A stretch of DNA of 64,000 nt from Nocardioides sp. SYSU D00038 (GTDB lineage Bacteria > Actinomycetota > Actinomycetes > Propionibacteriales > Nocardioidaceae). The notes under the pieces were generated by a model. It saw only the letters and a program-made list of their open reading frames with translations, was not told where the DNA came from and ran no database searches. The position numbers and the translations under genes are program-made. Below, piece after piece: positions 1 to 8,038 of this stretch (the first letter of the stretch is position 1; every line of letters begins with the position of its first letter). The stretch spans positions 367,649 to 431,648 of the forward strand of contig NZ_JAFFJT010000016.1 of NCBI RefSeq assembly GCF_016924665.1. The letters run 5' to 3'.

Positions 1-738
1 GATGAGCGAGAACTCAAGGGTGGATTCGGTCAGACCGACGATCTTGTAGAACTTCTCCGCCTCGATCTTCTCGTAGATCGCCAGGGCAGTGAGCAGCCGA
101 CCGACGTAGTCGCTACGACTCCCAATCGTTCGTGAGATCTGCTGGTACCGCTCGGTTGGCGAGCCAGCCACCTCCTGATACCGCTCCTTCAGGTACCTGG
201 CCTTCGCAAGGGGATCCCACTCCTTGATTCCAGTGACGTGCCGATATCCGAGGTGTTCAAGGATGTCGCTGCGAGCCGGGAACTGAAGGCACGGAAGCGT
301 CTCCGGTGGGGTGGCGAGGGAAGCCACGGTCTTCACCGAATCCTTGCGGGTCGTCGCGGCACCAGGGTCGCGTAGTAGAAGCGTTGCTGCGAGTCGCCTG
401 TTCCCCTCTACAACAACCCAGTGCTCTGCCTCTGTCGGATGCGGACTCACTAGAAGCGGCTCTCCGGGGAAGAATCCTTGTGCCGCGATCGACCGCATGA
501 GGTCGAGGAGGTTGGCATCCTGAAGCATGAACTTCAGAACATCGGCAGTGACGTTCCCGTCGACGGACTTCGGGAATCGTGGGTTGTTTGGGTCAAAGTG
601 CAGACTCGCAACCGGGACGTCCTCGAACGTAGGCAAGGGTACCTCTCTCAGCTCGGGAGGATCGTAGCGTCGCACATCCAAGCAGCCTGGCTTGCGCTTT
701 GGTGTCGAAGCTTTCTTGGGTCTTGGGGGCTTCTTCAT
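1..738 (-). CDS. ParB/Srx-fold domain protein, C-terminus beyond the window edge
   Basis: The minus-strand frame is open from an ATG at 738 to the window edge, giving the first 246 residues. A basic N-terminus (KKPPRPKKASTPKRKPG) is followed by a ParB N-terminal-like region: a 'VASLHFDPNNPRF' strand, then 'SIAAQGFFPGEPLLV' and 'VVVEGNRRLAATLLL', which matches the ParB/sulfiredoxin signature GxRR. ParB/Srx folds bind CTP or ATP and occur in partition proteins, nucleases and mobile-element proteins; the exact activity is not visible here. The start overlaps the stop of the preceding gene as ATGA, so the two are translationally coupled. Base composition is clearly less GC-rich than the rest of the window, suggesting transfer. 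The C-terminal domain, which would define the function, is missing. Confidence 0.75.
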   Translation of the reverse strand, partial: MKKPPRPKKASTPKRKPGCLDVRRYDPPELREVPLPTFEDVPVASLHFDPNNPRFPKSVDGNVTADVLKFMLQDANLLDLMRSIAAQGFFPGEPLLVSPHPTEAEHWVVVEGNRRLAATLLLRDPGAATTRKDSVKTVASLATPPETLPCLQFPARSDILEHLGYRHVTGIKEWDPLAKARYLKERYQEVAGSPTERYQQISRTIGSRSDYVGRLLTALAIYEKIEAEKFYKIVGLTESTLEFSLI

Positions 739-1373
739 GCCTCAGGGGCCGGGTCGAACTCCGCGACCATGTAACCCGCTCCATTGAGGGCCGCGTCAAG
801 GAACGATGAGCAGTTCATCAGTGCCTGGTGGAATGCTGCCGCGTCGATCCCCCTGAAATTGGGCAACGTCTGCCTACCGTTCCGTTGCACCGCGTATCGG
901 AAGTGTTGGCCGTCGGGGTCGAATCCTGCGAGTTGACTCAAGACGCGTCCGACGTTTCTGCGGTCGACGTCGTCGTCCTCGGGGAATACCTGCGCGAGCT
1001 TCGGGCCGACCGCGTTCCAGAGCCTTGTCAGCGAGTGGTCGTACTCCGACGTGTCCGACATTGGCAGCCCCAGGAGCCGCTCCAGGTCTGGCAACAACAC
1101 CTTTAACTGGAGTTCCAAGTGGTGGCGCCAAAGGCTCGCAAACGGGTACAAGAGGCGTTCCTCCGGTCGGCCGCCCTTGATCAACTGCTCGCCGAGGATC
1201 TGCGCGGCGGCACGGAAGCCTTCGATGCGGGCGTACTCACTTGCGAAGCGCGTCTGGATGGGGGCGACAAGGCCTTGAGAGCCGCGAGGTGGAACGAGAG
1301 AGTCGGTGTTGGTCGGCCACGACATCTCCAGTTCGGTGAAGTCCTCGAAGCCGTCCGGCCTGTCGCGCTGCAT
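735..1373 (-). CDS. Uncharacterised helical protein coupled to the ParB/Srx gene
   Basis: Predicted product of 212 residues. I chose the ATG at 1373 because further upstream the frame runs antisense to the LuxR-like gene; no convincing ribosome binding site is visible, so the start is uncertain. The protein looks mostly alpha-helical, with segments such as 'LWRHHLELQLKVLL' and 'HSLTRLWNAVGPKL' and a late 'HFRYAVQRNGRQTLPNFRGI' stretch. The layout recalls HEPN-like helical proteins, but I cannot identify a definite RX4-6H motif. It overlaps the downstream ParB/Srx gene by 4 bp, so the two probably work together. The pair may be part of a mobile or defence island continuing to the left. Function not recognised. 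Confidence 0.6.
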   Translation of the reverse strand: MQRDRPDGFEDFTELEMSWPTNTDSLVPPRGSQGLVAPIQTRFASEYARIEGFRAAAQILGEQLIKGGRPEERLLYPFASLWRHHLELQLKVLLPDLERLLGLPMSDTSEYDHSLTRLWNAVGPKLAQVFPEDDDVDRRNVGRVLSQLAGFDPDGQHFRYAVQRNGRQTLPNFRGIDAAAFHQALMNCSSFLDAALNGAGYMVAEFDPAPEA

Positions 1374-1484
1374 GCGCTCAGGGTAGGCGCCGTTCAAGTG
1401 CCGGGCACCCAGGTTACGTCCCGGCGCCAGGCGCCGCATCCCTCGAGATCGGCCGCGTGACTCTAAGGGCGCGAACGGGACGAG

Positions 1485-1522
1485 TGTGTCTGTTCCTGGA
1501 GAGAGCCCCGGGGACGGACACA
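1485..1522. repeat. Imperfect inverted repeat at the island/LuxR junction
   Basis: TGTGTCTGTTCC (1485-1496) faces GGGACGGACACA (1511-1522), 10 of 12 positions complementary, with a 14-bp loop. It lies where the less GC-rich left edge meets the truncated LuxR-type gene. It could be an element end, a terminator or part of the promoter of the minus-strand pair. Confidence 0.4.
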
Positions 1523-2712
1523 GCCCGCAAGAGAGCATTCGGGTCGAAGCGGACGGCCCGCACGGAGGTGGACACGAAACGCGCAGGCCAAGGCGTAGAT
1601 TCGCCCTCGACCAGCTCTGCGGCCTCCAGCTGGAGGAGGGCGACCTGGCCGCGGCCGCCCGCACGACCGCGGAGCGACTGACCCTGCTCGAGGACGTGCC
1701 TCTCGGTCCGCCGTCGGCCATGGACCACCTGGACGCGCGACTGATGTCGGCGTTCGTGAACCTGGCCGCCGGGCGGTTCGCCGAGGCGCGTGCCCACGCC
1801 GACGCGATGGCAGCGATGCCGTCTCTGCGGGAGGAGCCGCACGTCGCCCTGGGTCGGCGCATCGAGGTCGACGCGGTGGCGGGACGGCACGACGACGTGG
1901 TGGCGTTGGCACCGACCTTCCGGGAGGGCTGGCACCGGGCCGGGCGGCCCCAGGTGAACAACCTCGCCGTCGTCGCGGCGGCGGTCGCCATGGTCCACGG
2001 GCTGGCCGGCCGCTCGGAGGACAGGGCGGAGTGGATCGACGTCGCGACCGGCCTGCTGCGCGACCCGCACGACCTGGGCAGGTCGGCGGTGGTCTGGTCG
2101 GCCACCTTCGACGCCACCGTGGCCCTGCACGAGGGCGACCCCGTCCGGGCCCTGGCCCTGTTGACTAGCAACCCGGACGACCTGGCCGACGGCATCTCGT
2201 GGTACGGCCGCCTGTGGCTGCCCTGGTACGCCGCCGCCTGGGCCGAGGCCTCCGTCCTGGTGCGGTCGCCCGACGCCGAGGAGCGGCTGGGCCTGGCCCG
2301 GCGGCTCACCCGGGGCAACGACGTCGCGGGGCTCCTGGTCGAGCGCGCGAGCGTTCTGTGGGGAGACACCGCGGAGGACCTCGCAGGGATGGCCGATCGG
2401 TTCGCCGGGCTCGGCGCCGTCTACCAGGCCGGGCGCACCCGGACCCTCGCCGCCGGCCGCGGAGCGCCCGAGACGACAGAACCGCCAGACCCGCCAGAGC
2501 CGCCGGTCGGTCTGGGCGTGCTGTCGCACCGGGAGCTCGAGGTGCTGCGGCTGGTCGCCGCCGGCCACACCAACGCGCAGATCGGCGCCGAGCTCTTCAT
2601 CAGCCGCAAGACGGCCGAGCACCACGTCTCGAGCATCCTGACCAAGCTGGGAGCGACCAACCGCGCCGAGGCGGCTGCGCTCGCGATCCGACACGGTCTC
2701 GGTACCGCGTGA
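1486..2712 (+). pseudogene. LuxR-family (LAL/MalT-type) regulator, 5'-truncated remnant
   Basis: The reading frame encodes the C-terminal part of a large ATP-binding LuxR regulator. TPR-like helical sequence begins at about 1595 ('RFALDQLCGLQLEEGDLAAAA'), and a proline-rich linker leads to a complete LuxR helix-turn-helix near 2516-2700 ('LSHRELEVLRLVAAG', 'NAQIGAELFISRKTAEHHV'). Full-length members carry several hundred residues upstream including a Walker A/B AAA domain; none is present. The first ~35 codons (from ATG 1486) have no family resemblance and cover the junction with the low-GC edge. I infer that insertion or deletion at ~1.45-1.6 kb removed the 5' half. A shortened protein retaining the DNA-binding domain could still be made. 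Confidence 0.65.
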
Positions 2713-2872
2713 CCGAGAGGTCGACCGACCTGGGGACATGGGGCAGACGCCCTAGGGGAGGAGCCTCCGAAGTAGGGGCATTCCTCCGATGCCGGCCCGG
2801 CTTGCCCGCAGCACGCTGGAGGTCGTCGTCGCAGGCACCCGGCCTGCCGGCAGCGGTGCCGAGGAGGGCCCC

Positions 2873-3169
2873 ATGCCACGTGTGCTCATCGAGCGGAACA
2901 TCCCCGGCGCCAGCCGGCTCACCCCCGTCGAGCTGTCCGAGTTCGCCACGGCGGTCGACGCCGTGGCCGCCCGACTGGGCGCGCCGTACACCTGGGTCGC
3001 CAGCTTCGTGGCGGGCGACAAGATCTACTGCCTGCACGAGGTCGAGGACCTTCGCGACGCCCTGGAGCACTCCCGCCGCGCCGGGCTGCCCGCCGACCTG
3101 GTCACCGAGGTCGCCGCCGAGCTCGGGCCGCAGCGCGGTGGCGGCGAGGACGGAAGGAACCCGTCCTGA
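2873..3169 (+). CDS. DUF4242 (SCO4226-like) small protein
   Basis: 98 residues starting at ATG 2873, preceded by GAGGAGGG; an in-frame ATG at 2789 lacks a ribosome binding site. The sequence opens 'MPRVLIERNIPGASRLTP' and contains 'PYTWVASFVAGDKIYCLHEVED', the pattern of DUF4242 proteins, ferredoxin-like folds of which some actinobacterial members bind nickel. The role in the cell is unknown. Its stop codon overlaps the ATG of the SARP-like regulator (TGATG), so the two form an operon. Confidence 0.75.
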   Translation: MPRVLIERNIPGASRLTPVELSEFATAVDAVAARLGAPYTWVASFVAGDKIYCLHEVEDLRDALEHSRRAGLPADLVTEVAAELGPQRGGGEDGRNPS

Positions 3170-3984
3170 TGGTTCCCGCGCCTCGCTTCGCGATCCTCGG
3201 CCCGTTCCAGGTCCGTGACCCCGACGGCCGCCCGGTGACCCTGACCGGCCGGCGGCCCCGTCAGCTGCTCGCCGTCCTCCTGCTCCACCCCAACGTGCCG
3301 CTGGGCACGAGCCGGCTCGTCGACACCATCTGGGGCGAGACCGCGGGAGCTGGCGCGGGCACCACGCTCCGCAGCCACGTGGGCGCGGTGCGCCGGGTGC
3401 TGGGCGCGGCCGGCTTCGCCGACGCCCTGCAGACCGTGCCCGGTGGGTACGTTCTCGAGCTCGCACCGGGCGACCTCGACACGGAGGTGTTCGAGCGCCT
3501 GGTCCGTCGCGGTCAGGACGCTCTCGCCTCGGGCAGCCCGCAGCGGGCCGCGGAGCTGCTGGGCGCCGCGCTCGCACTGTGGCGGGGCGAACCGCTCGAG
3601 GAGCTGGGGTCGCGCGGCTCCGCCGGGTCCACGGTCGCCCGCCTGACGGAGCTGCGCCTGGTGGCCGAGGAGACGGCGGTCGACGCCGCGCTCGCGCTGG
3701 GTCGCCACCACGAGGTGGTGGGCCGGCTCCACCAGCTGGTGACCGAGCACCCGTTCCGCGAGCGCCTCTGCGCCCAGCTCATGGTGGCGCTCTACCGCAG
3801 CGCCCGCCAGGTGGATGCGTTGACGGTCTACGTCGAGCTGCGGCGACGTCTCGACGAGGAGCTGGGGCTCGAGCCGAGCCCGCCGCTGCGTGACCTGCAG
3901 CAGGCGATCCTGCGCCAGGCGCCGGCGCTTCTCCCGCCGGTGGCCGCCACGACCACCGACCCCAGGCTGGTGCTGGTCGGCTGA
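3169..3984 (+). CDS. SARP-type transcriptional regulator with BTAD domain
   Basis: 271 residues. Residues ~1-95 form an OmpR-like winged helix ('FAILGPFQV', 'GRRPRQLLAVLLLHPNVPLGTSRLVDTIWG', 'VPGGYVLELAPGDLDTEVFERLV'), and ~100-245 are a bacterial transcriptional activation domain ('PFRERLCAQLMVALYRSARQVDAL', 'ELGLEPSPPLRDLQ'). This is the short AfsR/SARP architecture without the NB-ARC and TPR parts. SARPs bind direct heptamer repeats and activate neighbouring or secondary-metabolite genes, but no biosynthetic genes are adjacent. It is coupled to the upstream DUF4242 gene. The target is unknown. Confidence 0.85.
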   Translation: MVPAPRFAILGPFQVRDPDGRPVTLTGRRPRQLLAVLLLHPNVPLGTSRLVDTIWGETAGAGAGTTLRSHVGAVRRVLGAAGFADALQTVPGGYVLELAPGDLDTEVFERLVRRGQDALASGSPQRAAELLGAALALWRGEPLEELGSRGSAGSTVARLTELRLVAEETAVDAALALGRHHEVVGRLHQLVTEHPFRERLCAQLMVALYRSARQVDALTVYVELRRRLDEELGLEPSPPLRDLQQAILRQAPALLPPVAATTTDPRLVLVG

Positions 3985-4050
3985 CGCCGCCCCGGCCCGC
4001 AACTACCGCGAGTGCGCCCGCCGCCGGGCCGGGTTTGGCACACTGCTCCG

Positions 4051-4968
4051 GTGACCGTGCGGGGACTCATGGCGAGGCTGGGCCCCGCGTTGCTGGCGGG
4101 GGTGCTTCTCGCCGGCTGCTCCGGTGGGATGCCGGCACCCCGCGACCTCTCCGTCGAGGTGCAGTCGTCGCGTGACCCGGCGTACGACGGTGAGCGGGCG
4201 CCGGCGTCGGCGGTGCTGTCGCTGGTGCCGGAGGAGGCGGTGGCGCTGACGGTCACCGACTTCGACGAGGTGAAGGCCGACCTGGGGCTGGCGGGGATCG
4301 GCACGGCCGACCCGGCCGAGGAGCGGGCGACGTTCTGGCAGCGGGCCGAGGCGGAGACCTCGATGCTCAACGGCGGGCTGCTGCGCAACGCCGAGGAGCG
4401 GCTGACCCAGGAGTTCAGCTTCTCCCAGCTCGACGTCACCTGGGAGGCGCACTGGTACGACCAGACCGGCGCCGAGCTCGGCTGGGCCCTGGAGATCGGG
4501 CCGAAGGTGCCGATGCTGTTCGTGCAGAACGCCGTCAAGGCGGGCGTCGGTCCGCTGCGCGGGGCGACCGTGGTGCCGGAGGACCAGCTCGTGGTCTCCG
4601 GCGACGTCGCCCAGGGCCAAGGCAGCTGGGCCGAGATCCCGGGGATCGACGACCTGGTCGGGCCGGCCGACACCGCGACGTACGTCGAGCGCGCCTGCCT
4701 CACCTCCCGAGTCGAGGGCGAGCTCGAGCCGCTGGAGATGTGGTCGGTCGGGTTCGAGAGCGGGCTGGCGACGGCCCGGCTGGGGCCGGCGCGGCGCGAC
4801 CTGTTCGAGCGGATGCGGCTAGGGGAGCAGGCCCGCAGCTTCCGCAAGGGCTTCGAGGGCGGCGTGGCCGACCCGCGCACCGGCCGGATCGGCTACCGGA
4901 TGGTCGACCCCGCGCGGGCGGCCGAGCTGGCACTGCGGCAGAAGCTGCCGTTCGCCGCCTGCGAGTAG
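4051..4968 (+). CDS. Predicted lipoprotein of unknown function
   Basis: 305 residues from GTG 4051. This start is chosen because CACACT lies 6 nt upstream, the spacing of a -10 box for a leaderless message, and because it gives a normal signal peptide (VRGLMARLGPALLAGVLLAGC) with a lipobox Cys at residue 23. An in-frame ATG at 4012 would give an unusually polar N-terminal extension. The mature part is soluble, with 'LSLVPEEAVALTVTDFDEVKADLG' and no catalytic motif I recognise. It is expected to be anchored on the outer face of the membrane. Convergent to the metallo-beta-lactamase gene, with a repeat between them. Confidence 0.75.
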   Translation: MTVRGLMARLGPALLAGVLLAGCSGGMPAPRDLSVEVQSSRDPAYDGERAPASAVLSLVPEEAVALTVTDFDEVKADLGLAGIGTADPAEERATFWQRAEAETSMLNGGLLRNAEERLTQEFSFSQLDVTWEAHWYDQTGAELGWALEIGPKVPMLFVQNAVKAGVGPLRGATVVPEDQLVVSGDVAQGQGSWAEIPGIDDLVGPADTATYVERACLTSRVEGELEPLEMWSVGFESGLATARLGPARRDLFERMRLGEQARSFRKGFEGGVADPRTGRIGYRMVDPARAAELALRQKLPFAACE

Positions 4969-4981
4969 AGGTCGCTTCTCG

Positions 4982-5040
4982 GCTCACCGGGTCTCGAGAC
5001 AGGACTTCGTCCTTCCTCGACCAACGGCTCAGCGGAGCCG
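4982..5040. repeat. TGGTTGAGG-family repeat (hairpin core GGACTTCGTCC) plus 3' hairpin
   Basis: The stretch reads CTCACCGGGTCTCGAGACA, then the self-complementary core GGACTTCGTCC, then TTCCTCGACCA, and ends with the hairpin CGGCTC-AGC-GGAGCCG (5025-5040). The same element recurs at 14261-14305, 14741-14785 and 63787-63832. It separates convergent genes and overlaps the stop of the minus-strand one, so it may act as a bidirectional terminator. Confidence 0.8.
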
Positions 5041-5820
5041 ATCGAGTTCCGAGGCGTCGTGGGCGCAGAACACCGTGACCTCGTCGGCGTGGGCGGCGTG
5101 CAGCTCGCGCAGCCGCTCCTGGTTGGCGTGCCGGGCCCGGCGGTCCATCTGCACCAGCGACTGGAACGCCCGCAGCCCCGACGGGCAGGTGCGGGGGGTC
5201 TCCTTCTCGCCGGCGTGGAAGTAGGAGTCACCGGCGTGGAGCAGCCAGCCGCCCTCGGGACGGCGTACGGCGACCCCGCAGTGCCCGCGCGTGTGGCCGA
5301 TGAGCGGCACCAGCACGACGTCGTCGCCGAGCACCGTGACGGAGTCGAACCCGAACCAGCCGTCGCCGGCCTCGTCGTGCCGCTCCCAGGTGGCGTCCTG
5401 CCACTGCGCGCGCACGTAGCGCTGGCTCTCGCGGCGCAGCGGCTTGCTCGCGGCGTCGAGCTCGGCGCCGAAGACGTGCACCCGGGCGCGGGGGAAGTCG
5501 CCGATCCCGCCGGCGTGGTCGAGGTCGAGGTGGGTGACCACGATGTCGGTGACGTCGTCGACCGAGTGCCCGAGCGCCTCGACCTGGGCCGCCGCGGCCT
5601 GCTCCGGCGCGAGGTCGGGCCGCATCATCGCGACGAACGGCGGCCCGAGCCGGCCCTTCGGGTCCGCGCGGTCGGCGCGGCCCAGGCCGGTGTCGACGAG
5701 CAGCAGCCCGTCGGGGCGCTCGACGAGAAGGCAGTGCGCGACGAGCCGCTCCGGCGCGAGCCGGCCGCCGAGGGAGCCGCGCGGGTGGAAGGTGCCCGCG
5801 TCGAGGTGGTGGATGGTCAC
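5029..5820 (-). CDS. Metallo-beta-lactamase-fold hydrolase
   Basis: 263 residues from GTG 5820 ('VTIHHLDAGTF'); longer starts would only add a low-complexity arginine/proline stretch. The metal-binding motif HLDLDH is at residues 97-102, followed by 'IGHTRGHCGV' and 'LLHAGDSYF', which supply further His/Asp ligands, and a C-terminal 'VFCAHD'. This is the two-metal MBL architecture of the quorum-quenching lactonase and glyoxalase II type, predicted cytosolic. The 'GxxHxDxDHAGG' context and ~260-residue length resemble AHL-lactonase-like members, but the substrate cannot be read from sequence. Confidence 0.85.
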   Translation of the reverse strand: MTIHHLDAGTFHPRGSLGGRLAPERLVAHCLLVERPDGLLLVDTGLGRADRADPKGRLGPPFVAMMRPDLAPEQAAAAQVEALGHSVDDVTDIVVTHLDLDHAGGIGDFPRARVHVFGAELDAASKPLRRESQRYVRAQWQDATWERHDEAGDGWFGFDSVTVLGDDVVLVPLIGHTRGHCGVAVRRPEGGWLLHAGDSYFHAGEKETPRTCPSGLRAFQSLVQMDRRARHANQERLRELHAAHADEVTVFCAHDASELDRLR

Positions 5821-5891
5821 GGGCGACAGCGTAGGACCGGCCGCGTCCGGGGGCACCACAACTTTGCGGGCGCGGGCCGCGTCGAACGGGC

Positions 5892-6437
5892 ATGAAGCGC
5901 ACCCTCTCGGTCCTGGTCGCGGTGGCGACCGTCCTCCTCGCCAGCCCGGCGGCACACGCCGGCGACGATCCGCTCCCCGGCCAGCGACTGGCCCCCCGGC
6001 AGTGGCCGGCGGTGCCGGGCAACCCGGACTCGCTCACCTACCGGGTGGGCGCCCCGGTCGGCTGGCGGTTCTCGCAGCTGCCCGACGGCGGCGCGGCGTT
6101 CGAGGAGGGGAGGTGGCGGCTGCTGGTGCAGGGCCAGTGGCACGAGCGCAGTGCGCGCACGCAGGCGGCGCTCAAGGCCGACCACCTCGCCGACTCGGGC
6201 AAGCCCGGCCTCGTCGTCGAGCGGACCACCCACACCGCGGTGGCCGGCGAGCGGGTGACCACGCTGACCTTCCGGTGGCGGCCGGACGGCGGCCGCGCCC
6301 GCCTGGTGCTGGTGCGCTGGATCGCGCACGGCTCGGTGGCCGGCGCCCGGCTCCAGGTGGCGGGCGGACCGGCCGACCGGGCCGGCCTCACCGACCTGCT
6401 CGACCGGGTCACCCCGACGGTCCAGCTGGCGGGCTGA
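5892..6437 (+). CDS. Small secreted protein
   Basis: 181 residues with a clear Sec signal peptide (MKRTLSVLVAVATVLLASPAAHA, cleavage after AHA). The exported part is a compact beta-rich domain ('LTYRVGAPVGWRFSQLPDGGAAFEEGRWRLLVQG', 'ERVTTLTFRWRPDGGRARLVLVRW'). No cysteine pair, lipobox or catalytic motif is visible. Function not recognised. It is divergent from the MBL-fold gene and convergent to the fatty-acid hydroxylase gene. Confidence 0.7.
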   Translation: MKRTLSVLVAVATVLLASPAAHAGDDPLPGQRLAPRQWPAVPGNPDSLTYRVGAPVGWRFSQLPDGGAAFEEGRWRLLVQGQWHERSARTQAALKADHLADSGKPGLVVERTTHTAVAGERVTTLTFRWRPDGGRARLVLVRWIAHGSVAGARLQVAGGPADRAGLTDLLDRVTPTVQLAG

Positions 6438-6446
6438 CCGCTCCAG

Positions 6447-7178
6447 CTACTCGGCGTCGGCCGCGTGCAGCGCCTTGACCGTCGGCGAGCTGGTGACCGT
6501 GGCCGGGTCGGGGTAGGTCCCGAACAAGCGGTCGGCGGTGCCGGCGGTGGTCACGGTGAACCAGTAGTGCTCGTTCTTGTAGTGGTGCAGCCGGTGGTTG
6601 CGCCACACCGACCGGAACCACGCCGAGCGCGGCTTGTAGTCGCTGTGCACGAGGTAGTGGGTCCACTCGTAGCCGAGCTTGATGCCGTAGACCGAGACCA
6701 GCAGCGTGAGCATGCTCGAGGTCGTCGGCGTCACCAGCCACGCCACGACGACGTACGCCGGCAGCAGCCACAGCAGGGCGCGCCACGGGATGAAGACGAG
6801 CGGAAGGTCGCGGGGGTCGGCGTGGTGGGCGCGGTGCTCGCGGGCGAGCAGCGAGTCGATCGTGACCGGGCCGAGGCTGCGCGGGCGCCAGTGGAGGATC
6901 ACGACGTGGATCACCCACTCGATCACCGGGAACAGCGCGAGCAGGCCGGCCGGGATCAGCAGCTCCCACCACGCCCCGCCGCCCACCACGACCCGGCCGG
7001 TGACGGCGGCGACGAGCGGCGCGGAGATCAGGTAGGGGCTGGGGTGCTTCCAGAACTCCGCCCACGCCGCGCGCAACGACAGCGCCTGGCGGCGGCGGGC
7101 CTGGCCGGTGATCCGGCGCTCGTCGGCGGCGAGGCGCTCGGCGGCGAGCCGCTCGACCTCGGGACTGGACTTGGTCAT
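6447..7178 (-). CDS. Fatty-acid hydroxylase / sterol desaturase superfamily membrane protein
   Basis: 243 residues, with about four membrane segments after a charged N-terminus. The histidine clusters of the di-iron superfamily are present: EWVIHVVILHW (H91, H96), HRAHH (115-119), HYLVH (174-178) and HRLHHYKNEHYWF (195-207). Such enzymes use O2 and reductant to hydroxylate or desaturate membrane lipids or carotenoids. The start overlaps the stop of the FadR-like regulator by 4 bp (ATGA), so regulator and enzyme are one operon, and the regulator probably responds to a lipid-derived ligand. Confidence 0.85.
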   Translation of the reverse strand: MTKSSPEVERLAAERLAADERRITGQARRRQALSLRAAWAEFWKHPSPYLISAPLVAAVTGRVVVGGGAWWELLIPAGLLALFPVIEWVIHVVILHWRPRSLGPVTIDSLLAREHRAHHADPRDLPLVFIPWRALLWLLPAYVVVAWLVTPTTSSMLTLLVSVYGIKLGYEWTHYLVHSDYKPRSAWFRSVWRNHRLHHYKNEHYWFTVTTAGTADRLFGTYPDPATVTSSPTVKALHAADAE

Positions 7179-7897
7179 GACTGCTCCTCGAGGGACTGGA
7201 GGGCGGACAGGATGGAGTCGGTGGCCGGCCGAAGCACCCGGTCGGCGGCGGCGCGGGCGGTCTCGGGGTCGCCGGCGCCGATCGCGCTGGTGAGCACGCC
7301 GTACGCCGCGGCCTGACCGACCTCCTCGGCCATCACCGGGGCCAGCGCCTCGAGCGCGGGCTCGTAGGCGACCCGGAGGCTGTTGAACATCAGCCGGAAC
7401 ACGATCGAGTCGGCGGCGTCGACGACCTGGTCCCAGAAGGCCAGTGCGTGCACCTGCTGGGCGACGGGGTCGTCGGTGCCGGCGAGCAGCTCGACGGTGT
7501 CGGTGAGTGTGGCCTCCAGCGCGGGCCCGCCGCGCTCGGCGGCGAGGGCCGCGACGGCGGGACCGATCGCGAGCCGGGCCTCCAGGATGCTGCGCGCGAC
7601 CTGGACGTCGAGGTCGCCGCCACGCACCAGCAGCCGGGGCAGCAGGTCGAGCCCGGCGTGGCGCTGGAAGTCACGCACGGTGGTCGCGCCGCCGTGGCGC
7701 ACCTGCACCAGCCCGGTCTGCGCCATCCGCTGCAGCGCCTCGCGCACCGCCGGGCGCGAGACGCCCAGCACCTCGGCCAGGCGTCGTTCACTCGGCAGCG
7801 CCTCGCCGGCGGCCAGCCCGCCCTCGACGACCTCCGACAGCACCTGGTCGAAGACCTCGTCGGGGACGGAACGGCGGTGGACGGGCTGCAGCGGCAT
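7175..7897 (-). CDS. FadR-like GntR/FCD transcriptional regulator
   Basis: 240 residues from ATG 7897. The N-terminal winged helix ('VFDQVLSEVVEGGLAAGEALPSERRLAEVLGVSRPAVREAL') is followed by an all-helical FCD domain (~95-235) with 'EARLAIGPAVAALAAERG' and 'ALAFWDQVVDAADSIVFRLMFNSL'. I prefer 7897 over the longer start at 7933 because a -35/-10 pair (TTGACC, 18 bp, TACGGT) ends 6 nt before this ATG, and because the longer start would lie on top of the -35. Two palindromic operators in that promoter indicate autoregulation. It likely controls the coupled fatty-acid hydroxylase gene. Confidence 0.85.
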   Translation of the reverse strand: MPLQPVHRRSVPDEVFDQVLSEVVEGGLAAGEALPSERRLAEVLGVSRPAVREALQRMAQTGLVQVRHGGATTVRDFQRHAGLDLLPRLLVRGGDLDVQVARSILEARLAIGPAVAALAAERGGPALEATLTDTVELLAGTDDPVAQQVHALAFWDQVVDAADSIVFRLMFNSLRVAYEPALEALAPVMAEEVGQAAAYGVLTSAIGAGDPETARAAADRVLRPATDSILSALQSLEEQS

Positions 7898-7903
7898 GGG
7901 CCG

Positions 7904-7945
7904 ACCGTACGGCGACCAGTGGTCGGAGGTCAAGTGGTCAGACCA
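7904..7945 (-). promoter_or_regulatory. FadR-type promoter with two operators
   Basis: On the minus strand: -35 TTGACC (7928-7933), 18-bp spacer, -10 TACGGT (7904-7909), and ATG 7897 6 nt later, suggesting leaderless transcription. TGGTCAGACCA (7935-7945) is a perfect palindrome matching the FadR consensus TGGTCNGACCA. A second palindrome, GACCAGTGGTC (7914-7924), lies between -35 and -10. Binding there should repress transcription. Confidence 0.75.
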
Positions 7946-7950
7946 GTGGC

Positions 7951-8018
7951 GCGATAGTCCCTGACGATCTGGCCGGGTATCGGGCCCCGGAGGGGGCCGG
8001 AACGTCAGGGACTATCGC
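7951..8018. repeat. Palindromic repeat, copy 1 of 3
   Basis: GCGATAGTCCCTGACG (7951-7966) and CGTCAGGGACTATCGC (8003-8018) are perfect 16-bp inverted arms around a GC-rich centre that also contains short complementary GGCC runs. It lies 20 bp before the SURF1 start. It is related to 48582-48678 and 56872-56938, with paired differences in both arms. Confidence 0.85.
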
Positions 8019-8038
8019 GGCCCGCCTACGCTGGGAGG

